The notes under the pieces: generated by a model
The model's input: the letters and a program-made list of their open reading frames with translations, nothing else
The model's database searches: none
Told to the model about the DNA's origin: nothing
Shown here: in pieces, positions 34,121 through 42,627 of the stretch
How the letters are laid out: every line of letters starts with the position of its first letter
How positions within the stretch are numbered: the stretch's first letter is position 1
Assembly (NCBI RefSeq): GCF_003865365.1
Contig: NZ_RQVR01000002.1
Coordinates: 282,659 to 346,658 of the forward strand
Direction: 5' to 3'
DNA length: 64,000 bases
Source: Flavobacterium macacae
Lineage (GTDB): Bacteria; Bacteroidota; Bacteroidia; Flavobacteriales; Flavobacteriaceae
Translations under genes and position numbers: made by a program

Positions 34121-37100
34121 TTACCCCACCAAGTTGATGATTTTTCCTGGAACGATAATCACTTTATTCGGTATTTTTCCGTCTAATTGTTTGATGGTTC
34201 TTTCGTCAGCCATCACGATTTCTTGAATTTCAGCAACTGTCAAGTTTAGCGGAAGATTCATCGTGAAACGCATTTTTCCGTTGAACGAAACCGGGTATTC
34301 TTTGTTACTTTCTACCAAATATTCTGGATTGAATTTTGGGAAAGGAACCGTTGAAATACTTTCGGTGTGTCCTAATTTCTCCCACAATTCCTCGGCAATG
34401 TGAGGCGCATACGGAGAAATCAAAACAGCCAAAGGTTCTAAAACTGAACGTTCGTGGCAATTTTGTGCGGTCAATTCGTTTACGGCAATCATAAACTGAC
34501 TTACAGAAGTATTGAAAGAGAATCCTTCGATATCTTCAGTTACTTTTTTGGTGGTTTTATGTAATGATTTCAAAGCTTCTGGCGTGGCCGGATTTGAATT
34601 TACAACCAACCCATTTTCATCAAAATACAATTTCCAAAGTTTCTTTAAGAATCCGAAAACCCCTGTGATTCCGGCGGTATTCCAAGGTTTTGCTTGCTCT
34701 AATGGCCCAAGGAACATTTCGTATAAACGCAAGGTATCGGCTCCGTATTCTTCGCAGATGTCGTCTGGTGTTACTACATTGTATTTTGATTTAGACATTT
34801 TTTCGACTTCGCGACCTACTATATATTTGCCGTTAGAAGTTACAAAAACAGAATCTGAATATTCTCTGTAAGTATTATCTAATTTAAAGTCTTCCAAATT
34901 TAAATTATTACCTGAATCCACAAGGTGTACACCAATATGAATTGGAGTTAACCTAACTGTAAATTGGCTAACTAAATCATCTTTTAACCCTTGTTCTTTT
35001 ATTAAGTTTTCCATCTGAGGAATTTCAGACAATTTGATTTCAGATCCTAAAATACTGATATCTTTTTTATAGAACTCTGGAATCAAATCAAATGACAAAA
35101 ATGATTTATTAGAAAGTTTTTTAATTATATCCTTTATAATTGTATCACCTTCTATCTCAGATTTTTCATCATCTACTGATTTCGAAAATTCAAGATTCAT
35201 TCTATATGCATAAGCGCTCATTCCTAAAATCATTCCTTGATTAATCAATTTTTTGAACGGCTCTTCTTGATTGACAAAACCTCTGTCTTTCAAAAACTTG
35301 TTCCAGAAACGGGAATACAATAAATGTCCGGTTGCGTGTTCGCTTCCTCCTATATATAAATCGACGTTTTGCCAATAGTTTTGTGCTTCGTCTGAAACAA
35401 ATTCGTCGTTGTTGTGCGCGTCCATATAACGCAACCAATACCACGAACTTCCTGCCCAACCTGGCATGGTGTTTAATTCTAAAGGAAAAATAGTTTTATG
35501 GTCAATCAACTGACTACTCACTACTTTATTTGCAATACTGTCCCAAGCCCATTCTGGTGCGTTTCCTAAAGGTGGCTGTCCGTCTTCGGTTGGCAAATAT
35601 TTTTCTACTTCTGGAAGGCGAATTGGCAAATGTTGCGTGGCGATCATCTGTGGCAATCCGTTTACATAATACACCGGGAAAGGCTCGCCCCAATATCTTT
35701 GGCGGGAGAAAACAGCATCGCGCAAACGGTAGTTGGTTTTTCCTTTTCCTTGGCCTAATTCTTCCAACGCTTCGATGGCTTTTTGAGTCGCTTCTTTGTA
35801 ATTCAATCCGTTTAGGAAATCAGAATTATCAATAACCACATTGTCTTTTGAACCGTAGGCTTCTTTTGAAATGTCTACGTTTTCAAAAATATTTTTAATT
35901 TCTATATTGAAATGTTTTGCAAACGCATAATCACGTTCGTCGCCACACGGAACCGCCATTACCGCACCAGTTCCATAACCAGCCAAAACGTAATCGCCAA
36001 TCCAAACCGGAATGGCTTCTTTTGTGAAAGGATGTTCAGCATACGCGCCGGTGAAAACACCTGAAATGGTTTTTACATCGGCCATTCGTTCTCTTTCTGA
36101 ACGTTTAGAAGTCGCTTCTACATAAGCTTCAACTGCTTGTTTTTGTTCGGGTGTGGTAATTTTCGAAACCAATTCGTGCTCGGGTGCCAACGTCATAAAC
36201 GTTACTCCAAAGATCGTATCGGGACGGGTTGTGAAAACTTCAATTCTATGTTCGTTGGTTTCATCGCCAGACAATACATAATCCACTGCATTTCTTTCGA
36301 ATTCAGAATCTTTCACTTTAAAAGTTACTAAGGCTCCAACCGATTTTCCGATCCAGTTTCTTTGGCTTTCCTTTAATGATTCCGTCCAATCGATGTCGTT
36401 TAGACCTTGCAACAATCTTTCAGCATAAGCAGAAATTCGCATACTCCATTGGGTCATCTTTTTACGGACAACCGGGTGGCCTCCACGTTCTGAAACCCCG
36501 TTGATGATTTCGTCGTTTGCCAAAACGGTTCCTAAAGCGGAACACCAGTTTACCTCAGTTTCGGCTAGGAACGTTAATCTGTATTTTAATAAAAGGCGTT
36601 CTTGTTCTTCTTTTGAATAAGATTTCCACTCCTCGGCAGAGAAAGCAGGAATATTATCGTCGGAAACGGCGTTTACTTTTACGTTACCGTTTTCTTCGAA
36701 ATTCATTACCAATGTCTTGATATCTCTTGCTTCATTGGCATCTTTATCGTACCAAGAATTGAACAATTGGATAAAAATCCACTGTGTCCATTTGTAATAA
36801 TCGGCGTTTGAGGTACGTACTTCCCGGCTCCAATCGAATGAAAAACCGATTTTGTCTAGTTGTTCTCTGTAACGTGCGATGTTTTCCTTGGTTGTTTTAT
36901 CAGGATGTTGCCCCGTTTGGATGGCATATTGCTCAGCCGGAAGTCCGAAACTGTCATAACCTTGAGGGTGCAAAACGTTGAAACCTTGATGGCGCTTGAA
37001 TCTTGCGTAAATATCCGAAGCGATGTAACCCAGCGGATGCCCAACGTGCAATCCCGCTCCTGATGGATAAGGAAACATATCCAAAACATAATATTTTGGT

Positions 37101-37189
37101 TTGTCTGAATTGTTTTGTGCTTGAAAAGTTTGGTTTTCTGCCCAGTATTGTTGCCATTTGGCCTCTACTTCGTTAGGGTTGTATTTCAT
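34121..37189 (-). CDS. leuS: Leucyl-tRNA synthetase with an inserted ~80-residue segment
   Basis: 1022 residues from the ATG at 37189 (MKYNPNEVEAKWQQYW). It charges tRNA-Leu. The HIGH motif is in PYPSGAGLHVGHPLGY, the editing domain holds FTTRPDTIFGVT and VPCGDERDYAFAKH, and the KMSKS motif is in REVEKMSKSKYN. Between YRMN (residue ~665) and TPIHIGVHLV (~748) is an ~80-residue charged segment rich in K, E, D, I and S. It lies in the region of the leucine-specific domain just before KMSKS, where I would expect only a short loop. Its codons are markedly A/T-rich with many ATA codons, unlike the rest of the gene. The frame is intact, so this is an insertion or allele replacement, not a frameshift. 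Confidence 0.95.
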   Translation of the reverse strand: MKYNPNEVEAKWQQYWAENQTFQAQNNSDKPKYYVLDMFPYPSGAGLHVGHPLGYIASDIYARFKRHQGFNVLHPQGYDSFGLPAEQYAIQTGQHPDKTTKENIARYREQLDKIGFSFDWSREVRTSNADYYKWTQWIFIQLFNSWYDKDANEARDIKTLVMNFEENGNVKVNAVSDDNIPAFSAEEWKSYSKEEQERLLLKYRLTFLAETEVNWCSALGTVLANDEIINGVSERGGHPVVRKKMTQWSMRISAYAERLLQGLNDIDWTESLKESQRNWIGKSVGALVTFKVKDSEFERNAVDYVLSGDETNEHRIEVFTTRPDTIFGVTFMTLAPEHELVSKITTPEQKQAVEAYVEATSKRSERERMADVKTISGVFTGAYAEHPFTKEAIPVWIGDYVLAGYGTGAVMAVPCGDERDYAFAKHFNIEIKNIFENVDISKEAYGSKDNVVIDNSDFLNGLNYKEATQKAIEALEELGQGKGKTNYRLRDAVFSRQRYWGEPFPVYYVNGLPQMIATQHLPIRLPEVEKYLPTEDGQPPLGNAPEWAWDSIANKVVSSQLIDHKTIFPLELNTMPGWAGSSWYWLRYMDAHNNDEFVSDEAQNYWQNVDLYIGGSEHATGHLLYSRFWNKFLKDRGFVNQEEPFKKLINQGMILGMSAYAYRMNLEFSKSVDDEKSEIEGDTIIKDIIKKLSNKSFLSFDLIPEFYKKDISILGSEIKLSEIPQMENLIKEQGLKDDLVSQFTVRLTPIHIGVHLVDSGNNLNLEDFKLDNTYREYSDSVFVTSNGKYIVGREVEKMSKSKYNVVTPDDICEEYGADTLRLYEMFLGPLEQAKPWNTAGITGVFGFLKKLWKLYFDENGLVVNSNPATPEALKSLHKTTKKVTEDIEGFSFNTSVSQFMIAVNELTAQNCHERSVLEPLAVLISPYAPHIAEELWEKLGHTESISTVPFPKFNPEYLVESNKEYPVSFNGKMRFTMNLPLNLTVAEIQEIVMADERTIKQLDGKIPNKVIIVPGKIINLVG

Positions 37190-37211
37190 TCTGCTTTTTA
37201 TTTTTTTTAAG

Positions 37212-37237
37212 GAGTCATGCTTTCGCAAGCTCAAGTC
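37212..37237 (-). promoter_or_regulatory. Hairpin just upstream of leuS
   Basis: On the minus strand GACTTGAGCTT-gcg-AAGCATGACTC forms a hairpin with two mismatches, ending ~22 bp before the leuS start codon. It may affect translation; no leader peptide is evident. Confidence 0.3.
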
Positions 37238-37346
37238 ATTTCTTTTTTAGTTCAGGATTTTAGGGCTGAACATTTATTTCGTTGTGTTTTTTGTTCAATT
37301 TATGTTGGGCGCAATTTTGGAAACCGGCGTTTAAAAAAATGCAGAT

Positions 37347-37469
37347 GGTTTCTCAAATAGCCCCGATGACGCCTTTGTTTAAGCTCGTTCTTCTGCCTTT
37401 TTTGCAGAAGAACAGCGAGTGGCGTTCAGCGGGAAATGCAATTCCTGCAATACACTGTTTTTTCGCTTC
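37347..37469 (+). repeat. Dispersed AGCCC-hairpin repeat, copy D
   Basis: GGTTTCTCAAATAGCCCCGATGACGCC, hairpin (CTCGTTCTTCTGC paired with GCAGAAGAACAGCGAG, outer GACGCC/GGCGTT), CAGCGGGAAATGCAATTCC and TTTTTCGCTTC. The lead-in is shared with copy A. It lies in the 415-bp gap between the divergent leuS and ftsX genes. Remaining parts hold a small hairpin (GTTCAG/CTGAAC near 37251-37272) and no gene. Confidence 0.85.
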
Positions 37470-37604
37470 TAAATAATTTCTATACAAAAAAAATCAATTC
37501 GAAGTGGCAAATTTACGTTTATTGTACGAAAGTCAAAACTTTGAGCGTTATAAACTGTGTTTAAAGAAATTCTTTATTATTTTTACGGCATCAAATTAAA
37601 TTCT

Positions 37605-38480
37605 ATGGCATCTTCTTTCGAAAAATTTCAAAAGCGACGACTTATTTCTTCTTATTTCTCTGTGGTATTGAGTGTTTTCTTGGTACTTTTTTTATTGGGA
37701 ATTTTGGGGTTATTTGTAATCAATTCTAAGAAATTGTCTGATGATTTTAAGGAAGAAATCGCGATGTCAGTGTATTTCAAAAACGAAGCGAACGATAGCA
37801 TTATCAACGCTTTTGACACGGAATTAAAGACTTCAAAGTTTGTAAAATCCTATGACTACGTAACGAAAGATCAGGCAGCGAAGCAACATACAGATATTAT
37901 TGGTGAGGATTTTATGGCATTTTTAGGCGAAAATCCGTTAGAGAATTCGTTTGACATTCACTTGAAAGCCGATTATATCGTGACGGACAGCATCAAGCAG
38001 TTTGAAACAAAAATCTTGGAAAACCCGATGGTTTCTGATATTGTGTATGACAAAGTTTTGGTAAATTTGGTAAATGACAACATTCAGAAAATTACTTTTT
38101 GGATTTTAATCGCCAGCGGATTTTTGGCTTTGGTAGCGGTTTTATTGATCAACAGCTCAATGCGTTTGTCCATTTATTCGAACCGTTTTATCATCAAAAC
38201 GATGCAGATGGTGGGCGCGACAAAGTCTTTTATCAGAAAACCTTTTATCTGGAGAAGCATCAAATTAGGCGTAATTGGTTCTGTTTTGGCAATTATTGCC
38301 TTGATGGGCGTTTTATATTATGTGGATACGAATTTCCCTAACCTGAATATTTTGGAAGACCAGCTGATGATCGGCGCCGTTTTGGTTGGTGTTTTATTAG
38401 TGGGAATCTTGATTACTTGGTTCAGCACTTTCTTCGCAACACAACGTTTCTTGAACTTAAGAACGGACGATTTATACTAG
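37605..38480 (+). CDS. ftsX: Cell-division ABC transporter permease FtsX
   Basis: 291 residues from the ATG at 37605 (MASSFEKFQKRRLISSYF); an upstream GTG at 37557 is less likely. The pattern of one membrane segment (about 23-48), a ~120-residue extracytoplasmic domain (MSVYFKNEANDS... ENPMVSDIVYDK) and three C-terminal membrane segments with NRFIIKTMQMVGATKSFIR is FtsX. It partners the ATPase FtsE, which is not in this window, and controls peptidoglycan hydrolases during division. Begins a run with DUF3098, uppP, truB and a peptidase gene. Confidence 0.92.
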   Translation: MASSFEKFQKRRLISSYFSVVLSVFLVLFLLGILGLFVINSKKLSDDFKEEIAMSVYFKNEANDSIINAFDTELKTSKFVKSYDYVTKDQAAKQHTDIIGEDFMAFLGENPLENSFDIHLKADYIVTDSIKQFETKILENPMVSDIVYDKVLVNLVNDNIQKITFWILIASGFLALVAVLLINSSMRLSIYSNRFIIKTMQMVGATKSFIRKPFIWRSIKLGVIGSVLAIIALMGVLYYVDTNFPNLNILEDQLMIGAVLVGVLLVGILITWFSTFFATQRFLNLRTDDLY

Positions 38481-38528
38481 AATTGAGACTTTCACACTTT
38501 AGACTTTTAAACTTTAAGACTTAAAATT

Positions 38529-38780
38529 ATGAGCAATAAAGAATCACATACTTCAAAAAACGAGTTTCTTTTTGAAAGAGCCAATTATAAATTTTTATTA
38601 ATCGGGATTGCGGTTATCGCCTTGGGATTCATCTTGATGTCGGGCGGTGGATCGGACGATCCTGCTGTTTTCAGCGATAAAATTTTTGATTTCAGAAGAA
38701 TTAGATTAGCTCCTACAACGGTTTTGATTGGATTTGGAATTACGATTTTTGCCATTTTAAAAAAACCGAAGAAAAACTAG
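38529..38780 (+). CDS. DUF3098 small membrane protein
   Basis: 83 residues. A hydrophilic N-terminus (residues 1-20) precedes two hydrophobic segments (YKFLLIGIAVIALGFILMSG and APTTVLIGFGITIFAILK) linked by a GGSDDPAVFS loop, typical of DUF3098 proteins. Function unknown. It lies between ftsX (48 bp) and uppP (65 bp), a gene order I recall as common in Flavobacteriia. Confidence 0.85.
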   Translation: MSNKESHTSKNEFLFERANYKFLLIGIAVIALGFILMSGGGSDDPAVFSDKIFDFRRIRLAPTTVLIGFGITIFAILKKPKKN

Positions 38781-38845
38781 AAATTCGAATGTTCAATTCT
38801 TAGATTTTTCGAAATATCGATTAATCGAACTGTCAAAATAAAAAT

Positions 38846-39664
38846 ATGGATTTAATTCAAGCTATTATAATTGCCATTGTTGAAGGTTTAACTGAATATT
38901 TGCCCGTTTCTTCTACAGCCCACATGGGATTCGCTGCCTCACTTTTAAATATGGAAGAAAGTGAGTTCTTAAAAATGTTTCAGGTTTCGATTCAGTTTGG
39001 CGCGATATTATCAATCGTAGTGCTGTATTGGAAGAAATTCTTTGACTTCACCAATTTAAGTTTCTATCTAAAATTAATTTTTGCCGTACTTCCTGCCCTG
39101 GTTTTAGGGTATCTTTTTGATGATAAAATTGAAGCTGTTTTAGGAAATCAAATCGCCATTTCTTCTGTTTTGGTTTTAGGCGGCATCGTATTGTTATTTG
39201 TAGACAATTGGTTTAAAAACCCAACTGTTAGTGATGAAAAAGAAATTACTGTAAAAAAAGCGGTGATCATCGGTTTTTGGCAATGTTTGGCAATGATGCC
39301 CGGAACTAGCCGTTCTGCCGCATCAATTATTGGAGGAATGACTCAAGGCTTAAGTAGAAAAGCTGCTGCCGAGTTTTCATTTTTCTTGGCCGTTCCCACC
39401 ATGTTGGCTGTTACCGTTTATTCTATTTTTGTAAAAACTTGGGGAAAAGGAACGCCTACCGAAATGAAAGGCTATGAGATGATTCTTCAAGACCAAACCC
39501 ATATTAACTTATTTATTGTCGGGAACATCGTCGCTTTTATTGTGGCTTTGATTGCTGTCAAAACCTTTATCAACCTTTTGACAAAATACGGATTTAAGTT
39601 TTGGGGTTGGTACCGAATCATAATTGGAATCGGCTTATTAATTTATTTTACTTACTTTAAATAA
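38846..39664 (+). CDS. uppP: Undecaprenyl-diphosphatase (UppP/BacA)
   Basis: 272 residues with about eight membrane segments. The active-site motifs VEGLTEYLPVSSTAHM (residues ~13-28) and MPGTSRSAASIIGGM (~150) are those of the BacA family, which removes a phosphate from undecaprenyl diphosphate to recycle the cell-wall carrier lipid and gives bacitracin tolerance. Its stop overlaps the start of truB by one base (TAATG), so the two are translationally linked. Confidence 0.95.
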   Translation: MDLIQAIIIAIVEGLTEYLPVSSTAHMGFAASLLNMEESEFLKMFQVSIQFGAILSIVVLYWKKFFDFTNLSFYLKLIFAVLPALVLGYLFDDKIEAVLGNQIAISSVLVLGGIVLLFVDNWFKNPTVSDEKEITVKKAVIIGFWQCLAMMPGTSRSAASIIGGMTQGLSRKAAAEFSFFLAVPTMLAVTVYSIFVKTWGKGTPTEMKGYEMILQDQTHINLFIVGNIVAFIVALIAVKTFINLLTKYGFKFWGWYRIIIGIGLLIYFTYFK

Positions 39665-40371
39665 TGAAATTAACAATAGAAGATTTCCAAGAAGGTCAGG
39701 TTTTATTGATCGACAAACCTTTAAATTGGACGTCGTTTCAAGCGGTTAATAAATTAAAATACACTTTAATCAATAAGGTTGGATTGCCTAAAAAATTCAA
39801 GATCGGCCATGCCGGAACTTTAGATCCTTTGGCATCAGGATTGCTTTTGGTTTGCACTGGAAAATTCACCAAAAGAATTTCTGAATTGCAAGGCCAAGCC
39901 AAAGAATATACCGGAACCATCACTGTTGGAGGGACGACGCCCTCGTATGATTTAGAAACGGAGATCAACGAAACTTTCCCGATTGAACATATTAGCAACG
40001 AATTAATTCACGAAACCGTAAAGCAGTTTTTAGGCGAAATTGACCAAAGACCGCCTATATTTTCTGCGTTGAAAAAAGACGGAATTCGTTTGTATGAACA
40101 TGCGCGGGCAGGTGAAGAAGTCGAAATTCCTACGAGAAAAACGGTTATTCACGAATTTGAAATTACAAGAATCGCTTTGCCTGAAATTGATTTTAGAGTC
40201 GTTTGCAGCAAAGGAACTTACATCCGCTCCCTAGCTTTTGATTTTGGAAAAGAACTGCATTCTGGAGCACATCTTTCGGCGCTACGAAGAACAAAAATTG
40301 GCGATTACAAAGTAGAAGACGGCTATGATTTAGAAGCTTTTGTAGATTACTTTTCAGAAGATAAAGCGTAA
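39664..40371 (+). CDS. truB: tRNA pseudouridine-55 synthase
   Basis: 235 residues. LLIDKPLNWTSFQAVNKLK, the catalytic GHAGTLDPLASGLLLV (Asp nucleophile) and KGTYIRSLAFDFG are the TruB signatures. It converts U55 in the T loop of tRNAs to pseudouridine. The C-terminal PUA domain is short or absent. Starts on the uppP stop codon and is followed after 3 bp by the peptidase gene. Confidence 0.95.
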   Translation: MKLTIEDFQEGQVLLIDKPLNWTSFQAVNKLKYTLINKVGLPKKFKIGHAGTLDPLASGLLLVCTGKFTKRISELQGQAKEYTGTITVGGTTPSYDLETEINETFPIEHISNELIHETVKQFLGEIDQRPPIFSALKKDGIRLYEHARAGEEVEIPTRKTVIHEFEITRIALPEIDFRVVCSKGTYIRSLAFDFGKELHSGAHLSALRRTKIGDYKVEDGYDLEAFVDYFSEDKA

Positions 40372-40374
40372 ATT

Positions 40375-41004
40375 ATGAAAAAAATAGCCTTTTTAATTTT
40401 CCTCCTATTCTCTTTTATTTCGTATTCCCAAATCAATCCTTCTGATTTAAAAACAGGCGATCTTATTTTTCAAGATATGGATTGCGGTCCGTTATGCGAT
40501 GCCATTGAAGCGGTGACTGATGGCTATAAAGGAAATGATTTCAGCCACATGGGATTGGTGTACAAAAAAAACGACAGCATCTTTATTATTGAAGCCGCCG
40601 GCACTGCTGTTCGATTAAATTCTTTGGAGAAATTTTCAAAGAACACCAAAAAACCAATGTACATTGGAAGAGTCAAAAAGAAGTATGAAAAATTAATTCC
40701 GGAAGCGATTTCTTTTTCTTTGGAACAGATTGGCGTTCGTTATGATGATGATTACGTATATGACAACGGAAAATATTATTGTTCAGAATTGATTTATGAT
40801 GCTTTCAAAAAAGCAAATAAGGAAAAGCCTTTTTTTCAATTATTCCCGATGACCTATAAAGAACCGGGAACGAACGCGTTTTTCCCGGCTTGGATCGAAT
40901 ATTACAAAACAATCGGAAGCGAAATTCCAGAAGGAAAACCAGGCTGTAATCCGGGTGGCATGTCAACTTCTCGTAAGATTTATATCTTGGGAACTTTGAA
41001 ATAA
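40375..41004 (+). CDS. YiiX-like permuted papain-fold peptidase/amidase
   Basis: 209 residues with a signal peptide (to about residue 19, SYSQ). LKTGDLIFQ begins the domain, FSHMGLVYKKND provides the conserved His and YYCSELIYDAFKKA the catalytic Cys, the His-before-Cys order of the circularly permuted NlpC/P60 (YiiX/YebB) proteins. It is probably a periplasmic amidase or peptidase acting on wall peptides or acyl groups. It lies 3 bp after truB, so it is co-transcribed. Confidence 0.8.
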   Translation: MKKIAFLIFLLFSFISYSQINPSDLKTGDLIFQDMDCGPLCDAIEAVTDGYKGNDFSHMGLVYKKNDSIFIIEAAGTAVRLNSLEKFSKNTKKPMYIGRVKKKYEKLIPEAISFSLEQIGVRYDDDYVYDNGKYYCSELIYDAFKKANKEKPFFQLFPMTYKEPGTNAFFPAWIEYYKTIGSEIPEGKPGCNPGGMSTSRKIYILGTLK

Positions 41005-41089
41005 AATCCTTGAAACCTTCTGGAATTAAGAAAAATTCAGCAACTGTTGAGAAGCGTAATGAAACTTAATTTCGAAGTTTTTCAAATAG

Positions 41090-41701
41090 CTATTCCTGAA
41101 TTTCAATCAACCGCATCATTTCTAAAAGTTCTTTTTGCGTGCTCAGCCCTTTGTCATGCAAATACCACATTTGAAGATCGGTTTTGATCGTTTCGTCAAT
41201 AACGCCGTGTTTTTCTTTATAGTTTTTAACCAAATCAAAAGCTTCTTGCGGTCGCGGACCCCAATCTCCTAAAACTTCCAACGTTTCCGAATCCAAAATT
41301 AGCAGTTTCGGAATTGACTTTCCGCCATTGGTCAAAAACTCGTTCATCAAATCTTCATTATCATCACGAAGCACGATTTTAAAATCGATATTGTCAGACA
41401 GAACTTCCATTTTGTGCATAATCGGAAGCAATTGCGCTGCGTCGCCACACCAACCTTCTGAAATAAAAATCCACAGGTATTTTTTCTTCAAAAGTTTTAA
41501 TCTTTCGACGTTTTCTGGAGTAATTGCTATGGTTTTCTCCAGACGATTCATTCTGGTCTCATTCAAATTGCTGTAATGCAATAACTCTTCCGACTGAACA
41601 TCACCCGTTGATTTTCCTTCCAAAAGCAATTCTGAAACTACTTTTCTATATTCCAAATAAGTTAGGCTTTTGCTTAAACTCTCCTTAATTATATCTTTCA
41701 T
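41090..41701 (-). CDS. Thioredoxin-fold protein with a single active-site Cys
   Basis: 203 residues. A helical N-terminal part (1-75) leads into a thioredoxin fold: YLWIFISEGWCGDAAQLLPIM, then a cis-Pro-like KSIPKLLILDSET. The redox site has only one Cys (WCGDA), so it cannot form the normal CXXC disulphide and may act in thiol transfer or as a chaperone. Single-gene unit with a TAATTTTG box upstream. Confidence 0.8.
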   Translation of the reverse strand: MKDIIKESLSKSLTYLEYRKVVSELLLEGKSTGDVQSEELLHYSNLNETRMNRLEKTIAITPENVERLKLLKKKYLWIFISEGWCGDAAQLLPIMHKMEVLSDNIDFKIVLRDDNEDLMNEFLTNGGKSIPKLLILDSETLEVLGDWGPRPQEAFDLVKNYKEKHGVIDETIKTDLQMWYLHDKGLSTQKELLEMMRLIEIQE

Positions 41702-41719
41702 AACTTTGATTTATCTTTG

Positions 41720-41727
41720 CAAAATTA
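41720..41727 (-). promoter_or_regulatory. -7 box of the thioredoxin-like gene
   Basis: TAATTTTG on the minus strand, 18 bp before the ATG, a full TAnnTTTG match. It abuts a plus-strand TATCTTTG (41712-41719), so divergent promoters may overlap here. Confidence 0.5.
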
Positions 41728-41787
41728 ATTCATAAAAACGGAAATACTTTTTTTTGAGCAACATATTACAAAAAATTAGATAATGAC

Positions 41788-41795
41788 TATATTTG
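41788..41795 (+). promoter_or_regulatory. -7 box of pyrH
   Basis: TATATTTG fits TAnnTTTG, 49 bp before the pyrH ATG. The other plus-strand box at 41712-41719 could give a longer transcript. Confidence 0.55.
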
Positions 41796-41844
41796 CACAA
41801 CTTTTGGTAAAGAAATAATGCCGAAAGTAAACTAAAACACAGCT

Positions 41845-42552
41845 ATGAAATATAAAAGAATCCTTCTGAAATTAAGCGGAGAAGCCTTGATGGGCGACAG
41901 ACAATATGGAATTGACCCAGCAAGATTGGCTGAATATGCAGAAGAAATTAAAGAAATCCACGACAAAGGCGTGGAAATCGCGATTGTAATTGGAGGAGGA
42001 AATATTTTTCGTGGCGTAGCCGGAGCAAGCAACGGAATGGATCGCGTTCAAGGCGATTATATGGGCATGCTGGCAACGGTTATCAACGGAATGGCGCTTC
42101 AAGGAGCTCTTGAAGAAAAAGGCATGTTGACACGTTTGCAAACGGCGTTGAAAATCGAGGCGATAGCAGAGCCGTATATCAAAAGAAGGGCCGTTCGCCA
42201 CCTTGAAAAAGGAAGAATTGTTATTTTTGGTGCTGGAACCGGAAATCCGTATTTTACAACAGATACCGCAGCGGTTTTAAGAGGTGTTGAAGTCAATGCT
42301 GATGTCATTTTAAAAGGAACCCGCGTTGATGGCGTTTACACTTCTGACCCAGAAAAAAATGCGGATGCTGTAAAATTCGACACGATTTCTTTTGAAGACG
42401 TTTTGAAAAAAGGATTGAATGTAATGGACACCACCGCTTTTACTTTAAGCCAAGAAAATGAATTGCCAATCGTGGTTTTTGATATGAATAAAAAAGGAAA
42501 CCTTCTAAAAATCTGCGAAGGACAAAATATTGGAACTGTAGTTAATGTATAA
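41845..42552 (+). CDS. pyrH: UMP kinase
   Basis: 235 residues of the amino-acid kinase fold. [15 protein letters not shown] (nucleotide-binding), [25 protein letters not shown] and [14 protein letters not shown] are the bacterial PyrH signatures. It phosphorylates UMP to UDP in pyrimidine nucleotide synthesis and is allosterically controlled in other bacteria. Followed by frr after 75 bp, the usual gene pair in bacteria. Confidence 0.96.
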   Translation: MKYKRILLKLSGEALMGDRQYGIDPARLAEYAEEIKEIHDKGVEIAIVIGGGNIFRGVAGASNGMDRVQGDYMGMLATVINGMALQGALEEKGMLTRLQTALKIEAIAEPYIKRRAVRHLEKGRIVIFGAGTGNPYFTTDTAAVLRGVEVNADVILKGTRVDGVYTSDPEKNADAVKFDTISFEDVLKKGLNVMDTTAFTLSQENELPIVVFDMNKKGNLLKICEGQNIGTVVNV

Positions 42553-42627
42553 TTTAAGATAGTTGGATAATTCGATTTATAGATAATTCGAAAAATCCAG
42601 CTCTTGAACAATCTAATAATCTAAAAG

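Noticed and set aside
34949..35194. Frameshift or mobile insertion in leuS
   Set aside because: The reading frame is continuous and all class I motifs are present on both sides; no inverted repeats or target duplication flank the insert.
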